Assembly (NCBI GenBank): GCA_963832895.1
Contig: CAWHVQ010000003.1
Coordinates: 513,834-577,833 of the forward strand
Origin: JAMXLO01 sp963832895
GTDB taxonomy: Bacteria; Pseudomonadota; Alphaproteobacteria; Acetobacterales; Acetobacteraceae
Reading direction: 5' to 3'
DNA length: 64,000 nt
Shown here: piece after piece, positions 17,609 to 26,939 of the stretch
Layout of the letters: each line of letters begins with the position of its first letter
Position numbering within the stretch: position 1 is the stretch's first letter
Notes under the pieces: generated by a model
Told to the model about the DNA's origin: nothing
The model's database searches: none
The model's input: only the letters and a program-made list of their open reading frames with translations
Made by a program: the position numbers and the translations under genes

Positions 17609-17874
17609 TGCGGCACCTCCATAAGGCACCAGATCTTCTCGATAGGAGCGCCGCCGCTTGGATAATGGGCCGTGGTTAGCTTCCTGTCGTGGCAGAATTT
17701 CAGCTCGCGATCAATCTCATCCTGCGTAAGCACAACATGCTTCGTATTCGGGTCCACATAGGTTTTTGGAAGAGACGCAGATGTGACAACCACGATCATC
17801 ACCAGCAGGACAATGGCACTGATAAGTGCCGGCCAATGCCACCAGCTATTGCTGGGAGGGAGATGGTGTTCCAT
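17605..17874 (-). CDS. Small single-span membrane protein
   Basis: About 89 aa from ATG at 17874. One strong transmembrane segment (LISAIVLLVMIVVV) follows a short aromatic N-terminus. The outer domain has two cysteines (HFC-type and WCL). Unknown function. It lies in a pair of overlapping membrane-protein genes between MuF-like and glycosyltransferase genes, so a spanin or holin-like role is conceivable but unsupported. Confidence 0.5.
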   Translation of the reverse strand: MEHHLPPSNSWWHWPALISAIVLLVMIVVVTSASLPKTYVDPNTKHVVLTQDEIDRELKFCHDRKLTTAHYPSGGAPIEKIWCLMEVPQ

Positions 17875-18049
17875 TCGATGGCGCACCTTCGGCGCAGAAT
17901 TCCAGCTGGACGGGGTGGTGAAGGTTGTTCAGTTCCCAGCCGACGGCAACGGCGACGAGTAGGAGCAAAAGAAAAGCGCCCTGGGTATGGCGCTTGCGGA
18001 AAGAATAATGGGTCTCAGGTGTGTAGGATCGAGAACCTATTTGCATCAA
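17846..18049 (-). CDS. Small single-span membrane protein
   Basis: 67 aa with one hydrophobic helix (GAFLLLLLVAVAVGW) flanked by basic residues on the N side and a short tail with one cysteine. It overlaps the next small membrane gene by about 29 bases. Function unknown. Confidence 0.45.
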   Translation of the reverse strand: MMQIGSRSYTPETHYSFRKRHTQGAFLLLLLVAVAVGWELNNLHHPVQLEFCAEGAPSNGTPSPSQQ

Positions 18050-18111
18050 GCCTCCAAAGGTGGGGTATTTCTGGCCGTATCATGCTACTTCGGTAACGGA
18101 TTTGCAATTGC

Positions 18112-18986
18112 CTAACTGCCCTTGTCGAAATCGAGCACCGGAATTGCCCGACAATGACAGAAAATCGCCTCGCCAGGATGGGCTCGAGCGCCAGTCTTAC
18201 TATCCAGCAGCGGCGGATTATCCCAACTGAATATCCGACCAGAATACGAGACATGAAATCTTTCTCGGATGCATGCTGCCGCCGACGTGAAGCCATTCAT
18301 ATTTTCGGATTCCAAGCTTCTGCATCCGCACACGATTTATACTGGAGTAAGCTTTTATCCATTGGTCGCCCGCTATGTTCCGGGCCCGGCGTTCAGTGAT
18401 ACCCCTATATTTCTTGAGGAACGGGACCAGCTGCTCGCCGCCTTGGGCGCTGGTGATGCTGCGCATGACCGCACCCTCGACCTGCTTGTGATACTGATCG
18501 GGAATGGACTTGATGAGGCTAACGTTCTCGGCGATCGATGCCTTCAGCACGTCCTTGAGCTCGCCAGTCAGAATGTCGGTCTTTAGCGTCAGGCCACCCG
18601 TCATGTCCTTCAGGCTGCTCTTGAGCGACCAGACGCTTGAGATCGACGCCTGATCGATCATGCCTTCGGCCAGCTTCTTGGCCTTCATGCCGAACAGGGT
18701 AGAAAAAGCGCTTGGCCAGCTCGGTCATCAGGATCTTAGCCTGCGATGACACCAACTCATCGGCCGCGAAATACTCCCGGGCGACGGGCTTCTTCAGGAA
18801 TTTCCTGATCTCGCGCTCGTAGGTGGCGACCATCTGCCTGACGAGCGCCTCAAGCTCGCGCTGATAGCGGAGGATCGCCGCGGCGTTCGGGTTCAGGGGC
18901 TGGCCCTTCATCAACCGGCGGCGGGGATCGAGGTTGCGCTGCGCCTTAGCGCTGGTCAGGCTCTGGGCTGTGTTCGTCGCTGTCAT
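18112..18986 (-). pseudogene. MuF-like head morphogenesis protein, two frameshifts
   Basis: Three consecutive frames together give one Mu gpF-like minor head protein. Frame 1 runs from 18986 to an A5 run (plus strand 18703-18707), frame 2 continues 'KAKKLAEGMIDQ', 'GGLTLKTDILTGELKDVLKA', 'ITERRARNIAGDQ', and near 18256-18266 frame 3 takes over with 'FHVSYSGRIFSWDNPP' and 'HCRAIPVLDFDKGS'. The C-terminal cysteine/histidine part is typical. It overlaps the portal end by 41 bases. As written the gene cannot make the full protein. Confidence 0.75.
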
Positions 18987-20484
18987 CTGGGTCTACCGGT
19001 AGCTCGACCTCACGCGCATCGAGCCCGTTGTAACCGCTCTCCTTATTGGCAATCAGACGGTTTCGCTCGTCTATTCCGTCGATGGCACCAATCTGGGATT
19101 CGTTAACCGCGGTCTGGGACTTGAGGAAGTTGATCTCGGCCAGCTCCTTGCCCGTGGGCGAATCGGCCGGGTTGAAGTTCACCTCGATCGGCGGCAGCTC
19201 CTCGGATTTGGACAGAAGAAGGTAATGGCGGTCGAGGAACGGCTCCATATCGTGTGCCTGCATGGACTCCAGGCGCTCGTGATAGCTGTCGGCTTCGAAC
19301 TCGCCAGTGGCGTTGAATCCCTTGGGGGAGATCTCGAGGAGCTTGCTGGCTGGGTATTCGGCGGCGGCAGCGACAAGCTGATACTGGGTCATGATCAGGG
19401 CGTCGAAATCGCCCAGCGCTGTGTCGAATTGCTGGGCTTCGTCCTGCCGGTCGATAATCTGGGTCCCATAGTTGCTCGCCATCGCCGCCATTAGCTGCAT
19501 TCGCTCGTCGAATTTTACCTGGTTGGACAGGGCCTGCGCAGCATCGGTCTTGATGACTTTGGTGCGCTTGGAGAGCGACAGCATGGGAGCTTCGTTGGCC
19601 ACGCGCTCTGCCGCATAGACGCGCTCGGCGATGAGCTGGGGCAGCGGGATGCCGCCATACCAGTAGACCGGCTTCAGAATGTCGGCCACATCGTAGGGCC
19701 GATAGATCAGGAGATGCGTCCGGTGAATGCGCTTGCCGTTGATGCGCCACCAGGTCGGCTCATAGAAATGGATGGATCCCGGATCGGCGCCGGCCTTGAG
19801 ATCCAGCTCCGGCGTAATCCAGTAGGGGTCTATCTGGGCAATGCCCCGGTAACTGCCTTTGCGCACGCCGTCGATATTGAAGGGCTTGGCCAGGTCTTCG
19901 TCTGACAGGCCCTCGACGATGAACCGCGCCACACGGATACCGAAGATGAGCCCGTAACGGATATACTGAACTGTGTTCTTTTTGATGCCGAATTGCTTGT
20001 CGAATTGCCGTATCTTCGCGAGATCCTCAGGCGTGGCCTTCTCGCCGTTGTTGACCGTGATCTCGTATCCATTGCGGATGGCGTCCCTCGGCGCCACGGT
20101 GCAGCATTTGTTGATGAGCCAGTTCTGCGCCAGCATGGCCGCCGCCTGGTAGCCGATGAAGGTCTGGTTGGCGAACCAAGCGAGCTGCGCAAACGGCATC
20201 CCGTCGGCCATATTCTGCTGCCATTTGACGGAATCGCCGCCCTGACCGTTGCTCGCATCCATGGCGAACTTCGGTGCCTTGGCGTCCTTCATCGGAGAAC
20301 CGTCGGCGTTCACCGGATTGAACTTCGGAGACGCCATCAGGCTCTGAAATATCTGCGCCCGCTTCTCGGCCTCGGCCAGGCGAAGCGCATCCGCCATATG
20401 CGGATCCATGTCCGTGCTGAAATAACCGGCTGATCTTGTGATGGGCGCAGGTTCAGGTTTTCGGGAAAAAGCGAATAAGCCCAT
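18946..20484 (-). CDS. Portal protein (DUF1073 family)
   Basis: 512 aa, a normal portal length. It has 'AQNWLINKCCTVAPRDAIRNGYEI', 'IRYGLIFGIRVARFIVEG', 'THLLIYRPYDVADILKP' and the clamp-region 'NYGTQIIDRQDEAQQFDTAL' typical of DUF1073 portals. The C-terminus is acidic. It lies between large terminase and MuF-like genes, as in most tailed phages. Confidence 0.85.
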   Translation of the reverse strand: MGLFAFSRKPEPAPITRSAGYFSTDMDPHMADALRLAEAEKRAQIFQSLMASPKFNPVNADGSPMKDAKAPKFAMDASNGQGGDSVKWQQNMADGMPFAQLAWFANQTFIGYQAAAMLAQNWLINKCCTVAPRDAIRNGYEITVNNGEKATPEDLAKIRQFDKQFGIKKNTVQYIRYGLIFGIRVARFIVEGLSDEDLAKPFNIDGVRKGSYRGIAQIDPYWITPELDLKAGADPGSIHFYEPTWWRINGKRIHRTHLLIYRPYDVADILKPVYWYGGIPLPQLIAERVYAAERVANEAPMLSLSKRTKVIKTDAAQALSNQVKFDERMQLMAAMASNYGTQIIDRQDEAQQFDTALGDFDALIMTQYQLVAAAAEYPASKLLEISPKGFNATGEFEADSYHERLESMQAHDMEPFLDRHYLLLSKSEELPPIEVNFNPADSPTGKELAEINFLKSQTAVNESQIGAIDGIDERNRLIANKESGYNGLDAREVELPVDPDDSDEHSPEPDQR

Positions 20485-20487
20485 ATA

Positions 20488-22098
20488 CTACGCGCTGAAA
20501 AAGCCACGGGACGGATTGTTCGGATTGTAACAGATACAAACGGCGTCTGCCAAGTTTGGTGATCTAGTGCCTGCGGGGCATTTATCGACCAAAGTCTTCC
20601 CTGTGCCGCTGACCTTATGAACCGCCTGGGACAACTCGCTTTTGAGCTCATGCAGACGGCCCATTCGGGAGTCCAGCGAGATCAGCTCGACCGGCTCGAA
20701 CTTCTCGCCGTGGCGCACAGCCCTGAAGGTTTTGATGAACCGCGTGCGCAAGCGGAACCACGATTGCGCCTTGAGATTGGCGTACTGGTCTTCGTTCTTC
20801 GGGCTATCGGGATCGCCGGGGATGATCGGCTGCGTCGGATCGAGCACCTCGCCGGCGCCGGACCATGGGTAGACGGCAATCGACTGCGGCCACGTCCCCT
20901 GGTTCTTGAGATTGTTCACGCCGGTCTTGTAGCCCGCGCCGACGCCCACGCTGTCGTAGAACAGCTCGCGGACGCCCTGCTCAATCATGACCGGCCGCCC
21001 TATGCCGGGGGCGTCTCCAGCCTCGCCCGCCCAGTGATCGCAATGGCGCAGAATGATGCCGTGCCGGATTGCCAGGGCGTTCTTATCACCACCTCCGTCG
21101 GCGATATCCTGTCCAGCAACACGTTCGACGCCGGGCCTGATGTTCAGTTTGATATGGGCATCAATCGCGGCCTCGACCCATTCCTGTTTGATGATGATGT
21201 TGTCGACAGATGCAAGGTAGTCCCTGTCAACCTCTTGCGCGAACACATGCAAAAGACCCTCGGCTTCCGCGCGTGAGCGCCGGAGATCATACCATTCCTG
21301 CGTCTTATTCGGATGACCTCGCCAGTCAAACAAAAACACGCTTGTCTTGCCTTTTGGCATCGGACACCCGGGTTGCCATACCTCTCCCGCCAAACGCTTT
21401 CGGTGAAAGACATTCCCGGAGCCATTGACGCTGGATATGTCGACGCGGACATTCGTGTTGTCCCCAAGTGCGGCCTCAATCATTTCCGGTTGCTCGAGGT
21501 GAGCGGCTTCGTCCACAAAGAAAACGGTCGTTCTTCCAGAGCGACCTATGTTCGTTCCCGCTTCGCCCGTGATCGATGAATCGTTTGAAGGGTTTATGAG
21601 CTTCATGTGAGCGTCGCGAATGCGCCTGTCGAAGCCTGGCGGCAGCATCCAAATTGGAAGATTATATAGGTTCATCCGTAGCTTGGAGAAAATAGACTTT
21701 GGGTCGCCGCGCTTATCGACCGCATCCTCTTTCAGGCTACCGAATCCGATGACGCTCCCTGGCCAATAGATCCACTGATGGCAAGCCACATAAACGCAGC
21801 ACCAGGTCGCTCCCACGTCACGCGTTTTTTCCTCCAGCCCATTGGTTTTGCTGTGTATGCATTCCAGCAACCATTCGATGTTCTCGACCTGCCGGGGAAA
21901 TGGAACGAATGGCATGAGCCGCGGCATCGGCGGCTCGTTCCGCGGGTCGAAGGTGACACACCAGTCCTTCATCCATTCGAGGGGATGGTGCTTGTAGTAG
22001 GCCAGGACCTTGCCCTGAAGCTCCAGGTCTCCGCGAGCGTGCTCCATCATGCGGAAGCGCCGCAGGTTCTCCGCGTGGAAGTCAGGCGGCCACTGCAA
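20488..22098 (-). CDS. Terminase large subunit
   Basis: 536 aa. The ATPase half has a deviant Walker A (KTRDVGAT, residues 91-98) and Walker B VFFVDEA near 192-198. The nuclease half carries acidic residues in 'GQDIADGGGDKNAL' and 'ELFYDSVGVGAGYK'. It packages DNA into the prohead with the portal. It starts 3 bases after the small-subunit stop. Confidence 0.85.
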   Translation of the reverse strand: MQWPPDFHAENLRRFRMMEHARGDLELQGKVLAYYKHHPLEWMKDWCVTFDPRNEPPMPRLMPFVPFPRQVENIEWLLECIHSKTNGLEEKTRDVGATWCCVYVACHQWIYWPGSVIGFGSLKEDAVDKRGDPKSIFSKLRMNLYNLPIWMLPPGFDRRIRDAHMKLINPSNDSSITGEAGTNIGRSGRTTVFFVDEAAHLEQPEMIEAALGDNTNVRVDISSVNGSGNVFHRKRLAGEVWQPGCPMPKGKTSVFLFDWRGHPNKTQEWYDLRRSRAEAEGLLHVFAQEVDRDYLASVDNIIIKQEWVEAAIDAHIKLNIRPGVERVAGQDIADGGGDKNALAIRHGIILRHCDHWAGEAGDAPGIGRPVMIEQGVRELFYDSVGVGAGYKTGVNNLKNQGTWPQSIAVYPWSGAGEVLDPTQPIIPGDPDSPKNEDQYANLKAQSWFRLRTRFIKTFRAVRHGEKFEPVELISLDSRMGRLHELKSELSQAVHKVSGTGKTLVDKCPAGTRSPNLADAVCICYNPNNPSRGFFSA

Positions 22099-22100
22099 CC

Positions 22101-22529
22101 TTAACCCTGGGTACGGAGCGCGGCCATGGCCTCGGCCAGCTCCTCGGGAGTGGCGCCATCGGAAATCTTCGGCATAGCCCGGCTGGTGATATCGAGGGTT
22201 TGCTTGGGCGTCCCTTCAATTCGGCTGATCAGGGCCTCGCGCTCTTTGTTGACATGATCCGCACCCGACTGTGTTTGGGTCAGACCAGCGTCAATAGCAC
22301 GCGCCATATGAACAACGCACATTGCATCCCAATAGGAGAGTTCCTTATTTCGTTTATCCTTGTCGTTCGCAAATTCAAGGATCTGCTCCGTGGTATAGCG
22401 ATTGGCCAGTTCGATTGCCCGAGTGCCGTATTTCTGCCAGCCAGCCGAATGCCCGTTTTTGCCTTCGGGGTTGCTCACATTTCCTATGGCATATGTGCCA
22501 TCTGCGTTTCGGATTTCTGTTCCAGCCAT
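22101..22529 (-). CDS. Terminase small subunit
   Basis: 142 aa, starting MAGTEIRNADGTYAIGN. The helical centre with RYTTEQILEF and the immediate position before the large terminase support a DNA-recognition small subunit. Sequence motifs are weak, so the call relies on order and size. It is the first gene of the leftward late module. Confidence 0.6.
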   Translation of the reverse strand: MAGTEIRNADGTYAIGNVSNPEGKNGHSAGWQKYGTRAIELANRYTTEQILEFANDKDKRNKELSYWDAMCVVHMARAIDAGLTQTQSGADHVNKEREALISRIEGTPKQTLDITSRAMPKISDGATPEELAEAMAALRTQG

Positions 22530-22673
22530 GCTTGATTATATCACTATGACAAGGAACGTACCAGCGCCGGGGGAGGACATGCATTTTTTCGTCGGCCACG
22601 GCAAACCCACCTACCGCACGTGAGTTCCATAGGGGCTGGATTGCCCAGCCTATCGGACAAAAGGAGATTTGCG

Positions 22674-23165
22674 ATGGCTGCCGAAACGCTCAAGGACGTC
22701 TATATCGAGGAAATGCGCGACCTATGGTCCGCTAATGATCAAATGCACCGCCTAATGCGCAATATGAGCCAGAAGGCGTCCGACCCGAAGCTCAAACAGC
22801 TGCTGGAACAGTCTGTTTCCGGAATTGAGAAGCACACCGGAACGCTCAGGACCGTGCTGGAGGCCCAAGGCGGGAAAACTAGCGCAGAACATTGCAAAGG
22901 CATGGAGGGCCTAGCCGCGGAAGCGAAAAAGCACGCCCTTGATGCGAACCTTGAGGGTTCGCTGCGGGATCTGGCGATTATCGCTCAGTATCAGCGCATG
23001 TCGCACTACGGGCTCGCTGGCTTCGGCACCGCGGCGGCATATGCCGATGCCCTCGGCCAGAAGGATGACGCCGCCAAGCTCAGGACGATCGTCAAGGAGA
23101 TCTACAAGGCCGATGACTTCACCAGTCATCTGGCGGAGCGAGCTGAGAAGGCAGCGGCGCACTGA
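22674..23165 (+). CDS. YciE/YciF-type ferritin-like protein (DUF892)
   Basis: 163 aa starting MAAETLKDVYIEEMRDLWSA, which is the classic DUF892 opening. The pattern of Glu/His residues (LYDEL-like helix, EQSVSGIEKHTG, AIIAQYQRMSHYGLAGFGTA, DFTSHLAERAEK) fits a four-helix ferritin-like di-metal bundle linked to stress responses. The start is chosen from a strong AAGGAGA box 8 bases upstream. It reads away from the terminase genes and ends in a hairpin terminator. Confidence 0.85.
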   Translation: MAAETLKDVYIEEMRDLWSANDQMHRLMRNMSQKASDPKLKQLLEQSVSGIEKHTGTLRTVLEAQGGKTSAEHCKGMEGLAAEAKKHALDANLEGSLRDLAIIAQYQRMSHYGLAGFGTAAAYADALGQKDDAAKLRTIVKEIYKADDFTSHLAERAEKAAAH

Positions 23166-23176
23166 TAGGGTCAATT

Positions 23177-23200
23177 GGCTGGCGCAGTCACGCGCCAGCC
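23177..23200 (+). terminator. Hairpin terminator after DUF892 gene
   Basis: GGCTGGCGC (23177-23185) pairs perfectly with GCGCCAGCC (23192-23200) across a 6-base loop, 11 bases after the stop. There is no T-tract, so it may work bidirectionally between convergent genes. Confidence 0.55.
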
Positions 23201-23272
23201 GTCTGCCTAACGAAGGTGGACGTGTGGCTCACTCCGCAACATCTTGTGGTCATCCTCTGCAACAAAGCCGTG

Positions 23273-23412
23273 TCATGGATCACAGCCATGCGTGCAGGGA
23301 GGATTGTGCCAGGCCGCCCGGTCGTTCGCCTCGTCGTGATGCAGGGCGAAGGACGCGAAGAACGACAGCAGGACGCAGGCGATCAATAGGTTACCGAGAA
23401 TCTTAACCCCGC
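23273..23412 (-). pseudogene. 3' part of a small membrane-protein gene split by IS21
   Basis: Minus-strand codons from 23407 read VKILGNLLIACVLLSFF and end in a His/Asp/Cys-rich tail. Removing the IS and one CCCGC repeat joins this in frame to the 5' part at 26940-26996, giving a 63-aa protein with two hydrophobic segments. The rejoined frame has no stop until 23273, which confirms the element boundaries. Confidence 0.75.
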
Positions 23413-23450
23413 TGTCGATGGCTGCACGGACCCGCGTAAATCTGGCGCGG
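23413..23450 (+). repeat. Left terminal inverted repeat of IS21 element
   Basis: Begins TGTCGATGGC and carries GGACCCGCGTAAA. It aligns with the reverse complement of 26902-26939 at about 25 of 38 positions. The CCCGC target repeat precedes it. Confidence 0.65.
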
Positions 23451-23688
23451 AGTGCCTGAATTGGTGGGGTGATATCGGCCGCCGGGAAGCGCTGGCGGAG
23501 AGGCATGTCTGCGATTGCTGGATCGGTGACGGCGTGTCGTCTGGAGCGAAGAGGCGCTGCGGGGTGTGCGCGGCCTGACGCGGTGACGAGTGGCGGAGTA
23601 GCGTTCCGGCCCTGAGGGGCAAGCACGGCGCCGAGCACAACTTGGCGGTTCCGCATCGACGCCGTGCCCCACACCGTGCTGGGCACGC

Positions 23689-24213
23689 ATGCAGGGACAA
23701 TATCCCGGCAATCACGCCGTTCGTCCACGTGGCGCGTGGCGGTCCGCGCATCACGACGTTCTGTCAGCCCGGCTGTTTCTGTGCGCCGGTTGCCGCGCCC
23801 CGAGCGTGATCTGCAGCTGCTGCGATCGCGGCCAAATCTACTGTGCCGGAGACTGCGCCGGGCGAGCCCGGCACCGCGCGCAGCGTGCTGCCGGACAGCG
23901 TTACCAGACCAGTCGTCGGGGGCGGCTCGCGCATGCCGATCGGACGCGTCGCTATCGGGCGCGCTGCAAAAATGTGACGCATCACGGTTCACCCGAGCCG
24001 CTGCCGGATGATCTGCTGCCACCCGGCTCGCCGGCGATCGCCAGCGACGCAGCGATCCTGGAGGAGCGGCCCCGGCGCACGACATCGCACTGCCATTGGT
24101 GCGGGCGTCGCTGCCCGGAATTCGTCCGTCGGGAGTTCCTGCGCCGCCGCCTTGATCGTCGCGGCCTGGTGCGACACGACCGGACAGGACCCGACCATGG
24201 TCACGCAGCCTGA
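23689..24213 (+). CDS. IS21 accessory zinc-binding protein
   Basis: Up to 174 aa; the true start may lie downstream near 23740. It has a cysteine cluster (CAGC...CSCC...YCAGDC) followed by an Arg-rich 'RYQTSRRGRLAHADRTRRYR' stretch and 'NVTHHGS', then HCHWCGRRC near the C-terminus. Similar Cys-rich proteins precede istA in a subgroup of IS21 elements. It overlaps istA by 17 bases, supporting translation in this frame. Confidence 0.55.
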   Translation: MQGQYPGNHAVRPRGAWRSAHHDVLSARLFLCAGCRAPSVICSCCDRGQIYCAGDCAGRARHRAQRAAGQRYQTSRRGRLAHADRTRRYRARCKNVTHHGSPEPLPDDLLPPGSPAIASDAAILEERPRRTTSHCHWCGRRCPEFVRREFLRRRLDRRGLVRHDRTGPDHGHAA

Positions 24214-25690
24214 CATCGAGGCGCAGATCCTGCGCTACTATCACGTCGAGAAGTGGCGCGTCGGCACCATCGCCGGTCAGCTGCACGTGCATCATAGCGT
24301 GGTGACGCGTGTGCTGACGCAGGCTGGGCTGCCCAGGATCGGCCCGCCAGCCCGTCCGTCGCAGATCGATGCGTATTTGCCGTTCATCCGCCAGACGCTG
24401 GAGACGTTTCCGACACTGACCGCCAGTCGGTTGTATGGGATGGCGCGCGAGCGCGGCTATCGCGGCAGTCCCGATCACTTCCGCCACCTGATCGCCTGCC
24501 ATCGGCCGCGTCCGCCGGCCGATGCGTACCTGCGGCTGCGTTGCCTACCGGGTGAGCAGGCGCAGGTGGACTGGGGACATTTCGGCCATCTCGAGATCGG
24601 CCGCGCACGGCGCCCGCTGATGGCGTTCGTCATGGTGCTGAGCCATTCGCGGCAGATCTTCCTGCGCTTCTTCCTGGACGCCAGGATGGAGAACTTCCTG
24701 CGCGGCCACGTCGCCGCGTTTAGCGCGTGGAACGGCGTTCCCCGTGTCCTACTGTACGACAATCTCAAAAGCGTGGTGCTGGAACGGCGCGGCGATGCGA
24801 TCCGCTTCCATCCGACCCTGCTGCGCTTTGCCGGGCATTATCGCTATGAACCGCGCCCCGTGGCGGTCGCGCGCGGCAATGAGAAGGGTCGCGTCGAGCG
24901 CGCCATCCGATACGTACGCGATGGCTTCTTTGCTGCCCGCAGCTTCGAAGATCTCGATGACCTCAATGCCCAGGCCGAGATCTGGTGCAACGGCCCTGCC
25001 GCCGACCGGCGCTGTCCCGACGAACCTGACCGCACGGTCCGCGAGGTGTTCGCCGAGGAAGCGGTTCGCCTGCTGCCGCTGCCCGACAACCCGGCACCAC
25101 TGCTCGAACACGTCGCGGTCACCGTCGGCAAGACACCCTACGTCCGCTTCGACCTGAACGATTACTCGGTTCCCCACAACTGCGTCCGGCGCGCCCTGAC
25201 CGTTCTCGCCGATCCACACGAGGTGCGCATCGTCGACGGCGCCGAGGTGCTCGCCTGCCACCAACGCAGCTATGACAAGGGCGCGCAGATCGAGGATACC
25301 GCCCACGTCCAGGCGTTGGTCGAGCACAAACGCGCCGCTCGCCAGCATCGCGCCACGGACCGCCTCGCGCGGGCGGCTCCCGCCAGCCAGACCCTGCTGA
25401 TCCGCGCCGCCGAACGCGGTGCCAATCTCGGCGCGATCACCGCCGCGCTGATGCGGCTGCTCGGTCGTACCAGCGCCGCCGATCTGCAACTCGCGATCCT
25501 CGATGCGTTGGAGCGCGATGTGCCGCACCCGAATGCGGTGCGCCTCGCCCTCGAACGTCGGCGAGAACAGCGCGGTGAAGCGCCTCAGGTCGCCGTCGTG
25601 CTGCCTGCGCATGTGCAGGCGCGTGACGCGCCGGTGCAGCCGCATGCACTCGAAACCTATGACCGGCTGAAGGAGTGTCACGATGACTGA
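24197..25690 (+). CDS. istA: IS21 transposase IstA
   Basis: 497 aa from ATG at 24197. An N-terminal helix-turn-helix (WRVGTIAGQLHVHHSVVTRV) is followed by the DDE domain: 'GEQAQVDWGHFG' (first D), 'VLLYDNLKSVV' (second D) and 'NEKGRVERAIRYVRDGFF' (E). The C-terminal segment matches the Mu transposase-like beta barrel (VRFDLNDYSVPHN). It acts with IstB. istB starts before its stop. Confidence 0.9.
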   Translation: MVTQPDIEAQILRYYHVEKWRVGTIAGQLHVHHSVVTRVLTQAGLPRIGPPARPSQIDAYLPFIRQTLETFPTLTASRLYGMARERGYRGSPDHFRHLIACHRPRPPADAYLRLRCLPGEQAQVDWGHFGHLEIGRARRPLMAFVMVLSHSRQIFLRFFLDARMENFLRGHVAAFSAWNGVPRVLLYDNLKSVVLERRGDAIRFHPTLLRFAGHYRYEPRPVAVARGNEKGRVERAIRYVRDGFFAARSFEDLDDLNAQAEIWCNGPAADRRCPDEPDRTVREVFAEEAVRLLPLPDNPAPLLEHVAVTVGKTPYVRFDLNDYSVPHNCVRRALTVLADPHEVRIVDGAEVLACHQRSYDKGAQIEDTAHVQALVEHKRAARQHRATDRLARAAPASQTLLIRAAERGANLGAITAALMRLLGRTSAADLQLAILDALERDVPHPNAVRLALERRREQRGEAPQVAVVLPAHVQARDAPVQPHALETYDRLKECHDD

Positions 25691-26435
25691 GTTCGACACA
25701 ATGCGCGCCCGCGCCGAAGCGCTGCATCTGCACGGTCTGGTGTCGCACTGGCCCGAGGTTGCGACCGAAGCCTGGGTCGCGCCGTTGCTCGAGTGGGAGG
25801 AGACGCAGCGCGCCTGCCGCAGTCTGGAGCGCCGACTGAAGACCGCCCATATCGGCCGCTTCAAGCCGCTCTGCGACTTCGACTGGAATTGGCCAAAGCG
25901 TTGCGACCGCGCCGCCATCGACGCGCTGATGACGCTCGACTTCCTGGGCGATGCCACCAACGTCGTTCTGGTTGGCCCAAACGGCGTCGGCAAGTCGACG
26001 CTGGCGCAGAACATCGCCCACCAGGCGCTGATCCATGGTCACACCGTACTGTTCACCAGCGCAGGCCAGCTGCTCGGCGACCTCTGCGCACTCGACAGCA
26101 ATTCTGCCCTGCGCCGACGCCTGCGCCACTATGCTCGCCCGCAGCTGCTGGTGATCGACGAGGTTGGCTATCTCTCCTACTCCAACCGCCATGCCGATCT
26201 GATGTTCGAACTGATCTCGCGCCGCTATCAGAACAAGAGCACGCTGGTCACCACCAACCGACCTTTCGCCGAGTGGCGCGAAGTGTTCCCCAACGCCGCC
26301 TGCGTCGTCTCGCTGGTCGACCGTCTTGTCCACAACGCTGAGATTATCGCTGTCGAAGGTGACTCCTATCGGCTCAAGGAAGCCCACGAACGCGCCGACC
26401 AGCGCTCACGTCAGCGGCGGGGAACCAGGTCATGA
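25683..26435 (+). CDS. istB: IS21 ATPase IstB
   Basis: 250 aa AAA+ ATPase of the DnaC/IstB group. Walker A GPNGVGKST at residues 98-106, Walker B 'LLVIDEVGYL' and sensor 'LVTTNRPFAEW' are intact. IstB oligomers select target DNA and stimulate IstA. It overlaps istA by 8 bases and the next small gene by 4. Confidence 0.92.
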   Translation: MTEFDTMRARAEALHLHGLVSHWPEVATEAWVAPLLEWEETQRACRSLERRLKTAHIGRFKPLCDFDWNWPKRCDRAAIDALMTLDFLGDATNVVLVGPNGVGKSTLAQNIAHQALIHGHTVLFTSAGQLLGDLCALDSNSALRRRLRHYARPQLLVIDEVGYLSYSNRHADLMFELISRRYQNKSTLVTTNRPFAEWREVFPNAACVVSLVDRLVHNAEIIAVEGDSYRLKEAHERADQRSRQRRGTRS

Positions 26436-26671
26436 GCAACGCTCCCGAGCCACTGCCAGCCCATCTCCGTCCGGTCAGCGTCGAAATCCCCGTCACCTGG
26501 ACGCCGGAGCAGGCGCTCGCCGTGTACGAATTGCTCGACGGCCTGCGCGAGAGAATCTGGGAACTCTATAACGTCCAACTGCAAAATCTGCTCCGCGAGC
26601 AACAGCAATATCCCGGCCTGGACGACAGCGACGACACATTGCCCCCCACTCAGTCAGCTCCATTCATCTGA
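26432..26671 (+). CDS. IS21 downstream accessory protein
   Basis: 79 aa, starting MSNAPEPLPAHLRPVSVEIP, with a helical 'TPEQALAVYELLDGLRERIW' core. It is coupled to istB by an ATGA overlap and lies inside the element. Similar short proteins accompany istB in related IS. Function unknown. Confidence 0.65.
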   Translation: MSNAPEPLPAHLRPVSVEIPVTWTPEQALAVYELLDGLRERIWELYNVQLQNLLREQQQYPGLDDSDDTLPPTQSAPFI

Positions 26672-26901
26672 CCGTCGCCTCCGGTGACCGGGACCGTTCC
26701 CGCAACGGATCCCCGACAAACAATCCTGTTGTTCGATCAAGACGGCCATCCCGTCGTCCCGACCTGCGGTCCCCTCAGCTCGCCGCGCACAGCGGCGGTC
26801 AAGCATGCCCGTAGGGCACCGCCGAAGGCGGCGCGAAGCGTGCTGGACGGCCGCGAGCACGGCGGCATCATCTCAGCAGACGGACGCCAAGTGCCCAAAG
26901 C

Positions 26902-26939
26902 CCGCGTCGCTTATACGCGGATCCTCACCGCCGCTAACA
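26902..26939 (-). repeat. Right terminal inverted repeat of IS21 element
   Basis: Read on the minus strand it starts TGTTAGCGGC and contains GGATCCGCGTATA, matching the left end imperfectly. CCCGC follows at 26940-26944. Confidence 0.65.

Larger units (their letters stand above)
23413..26939 (+). mobile_element. IS21-family insertion sequence, 3527 bp, intact
   Basis: Contains istA, istB and two accessory genes in one direction. Both ends start TGT and share an imperfect inverted repeat (about 25 of 38 positions, core GGAyCCGCGTA). A 5-bp direct repeat CCCGC (23408-23412 and 26940-26944) flanks it, within the 4-8 bp usual for IS21. The interrupted gene becomes a continuous frame once the element and one repeat copy are removed, so insertion looks recent. 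Confidence 0.85.

Noticed and set aside
17605..18049. Holin/spanin lysis genes
   Set aside because: The two small membrane proteins have one helix each, but no endolysin is present near them, and the topology does not match a clear Rz/Rz1 or holin pattern. Left as unknown membrane proteins.
563..20433. Long plus-strand open frames opposite the late genes (for example 11595-13118)
   Set aside because: They are antisense to well-supported structural genes, lack start context and are rich in Arg/His/Gly as expected for shadow frames.
18946..20484. Anti-CBASS Acb1 function for the DUF1073 protein
   Set aside because: Databases may use an Acb1-related name for this family, but the length, motifs and place between terminase and MuF-like genes fit a portal protein. 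No separate Acb1-like domain is visible.
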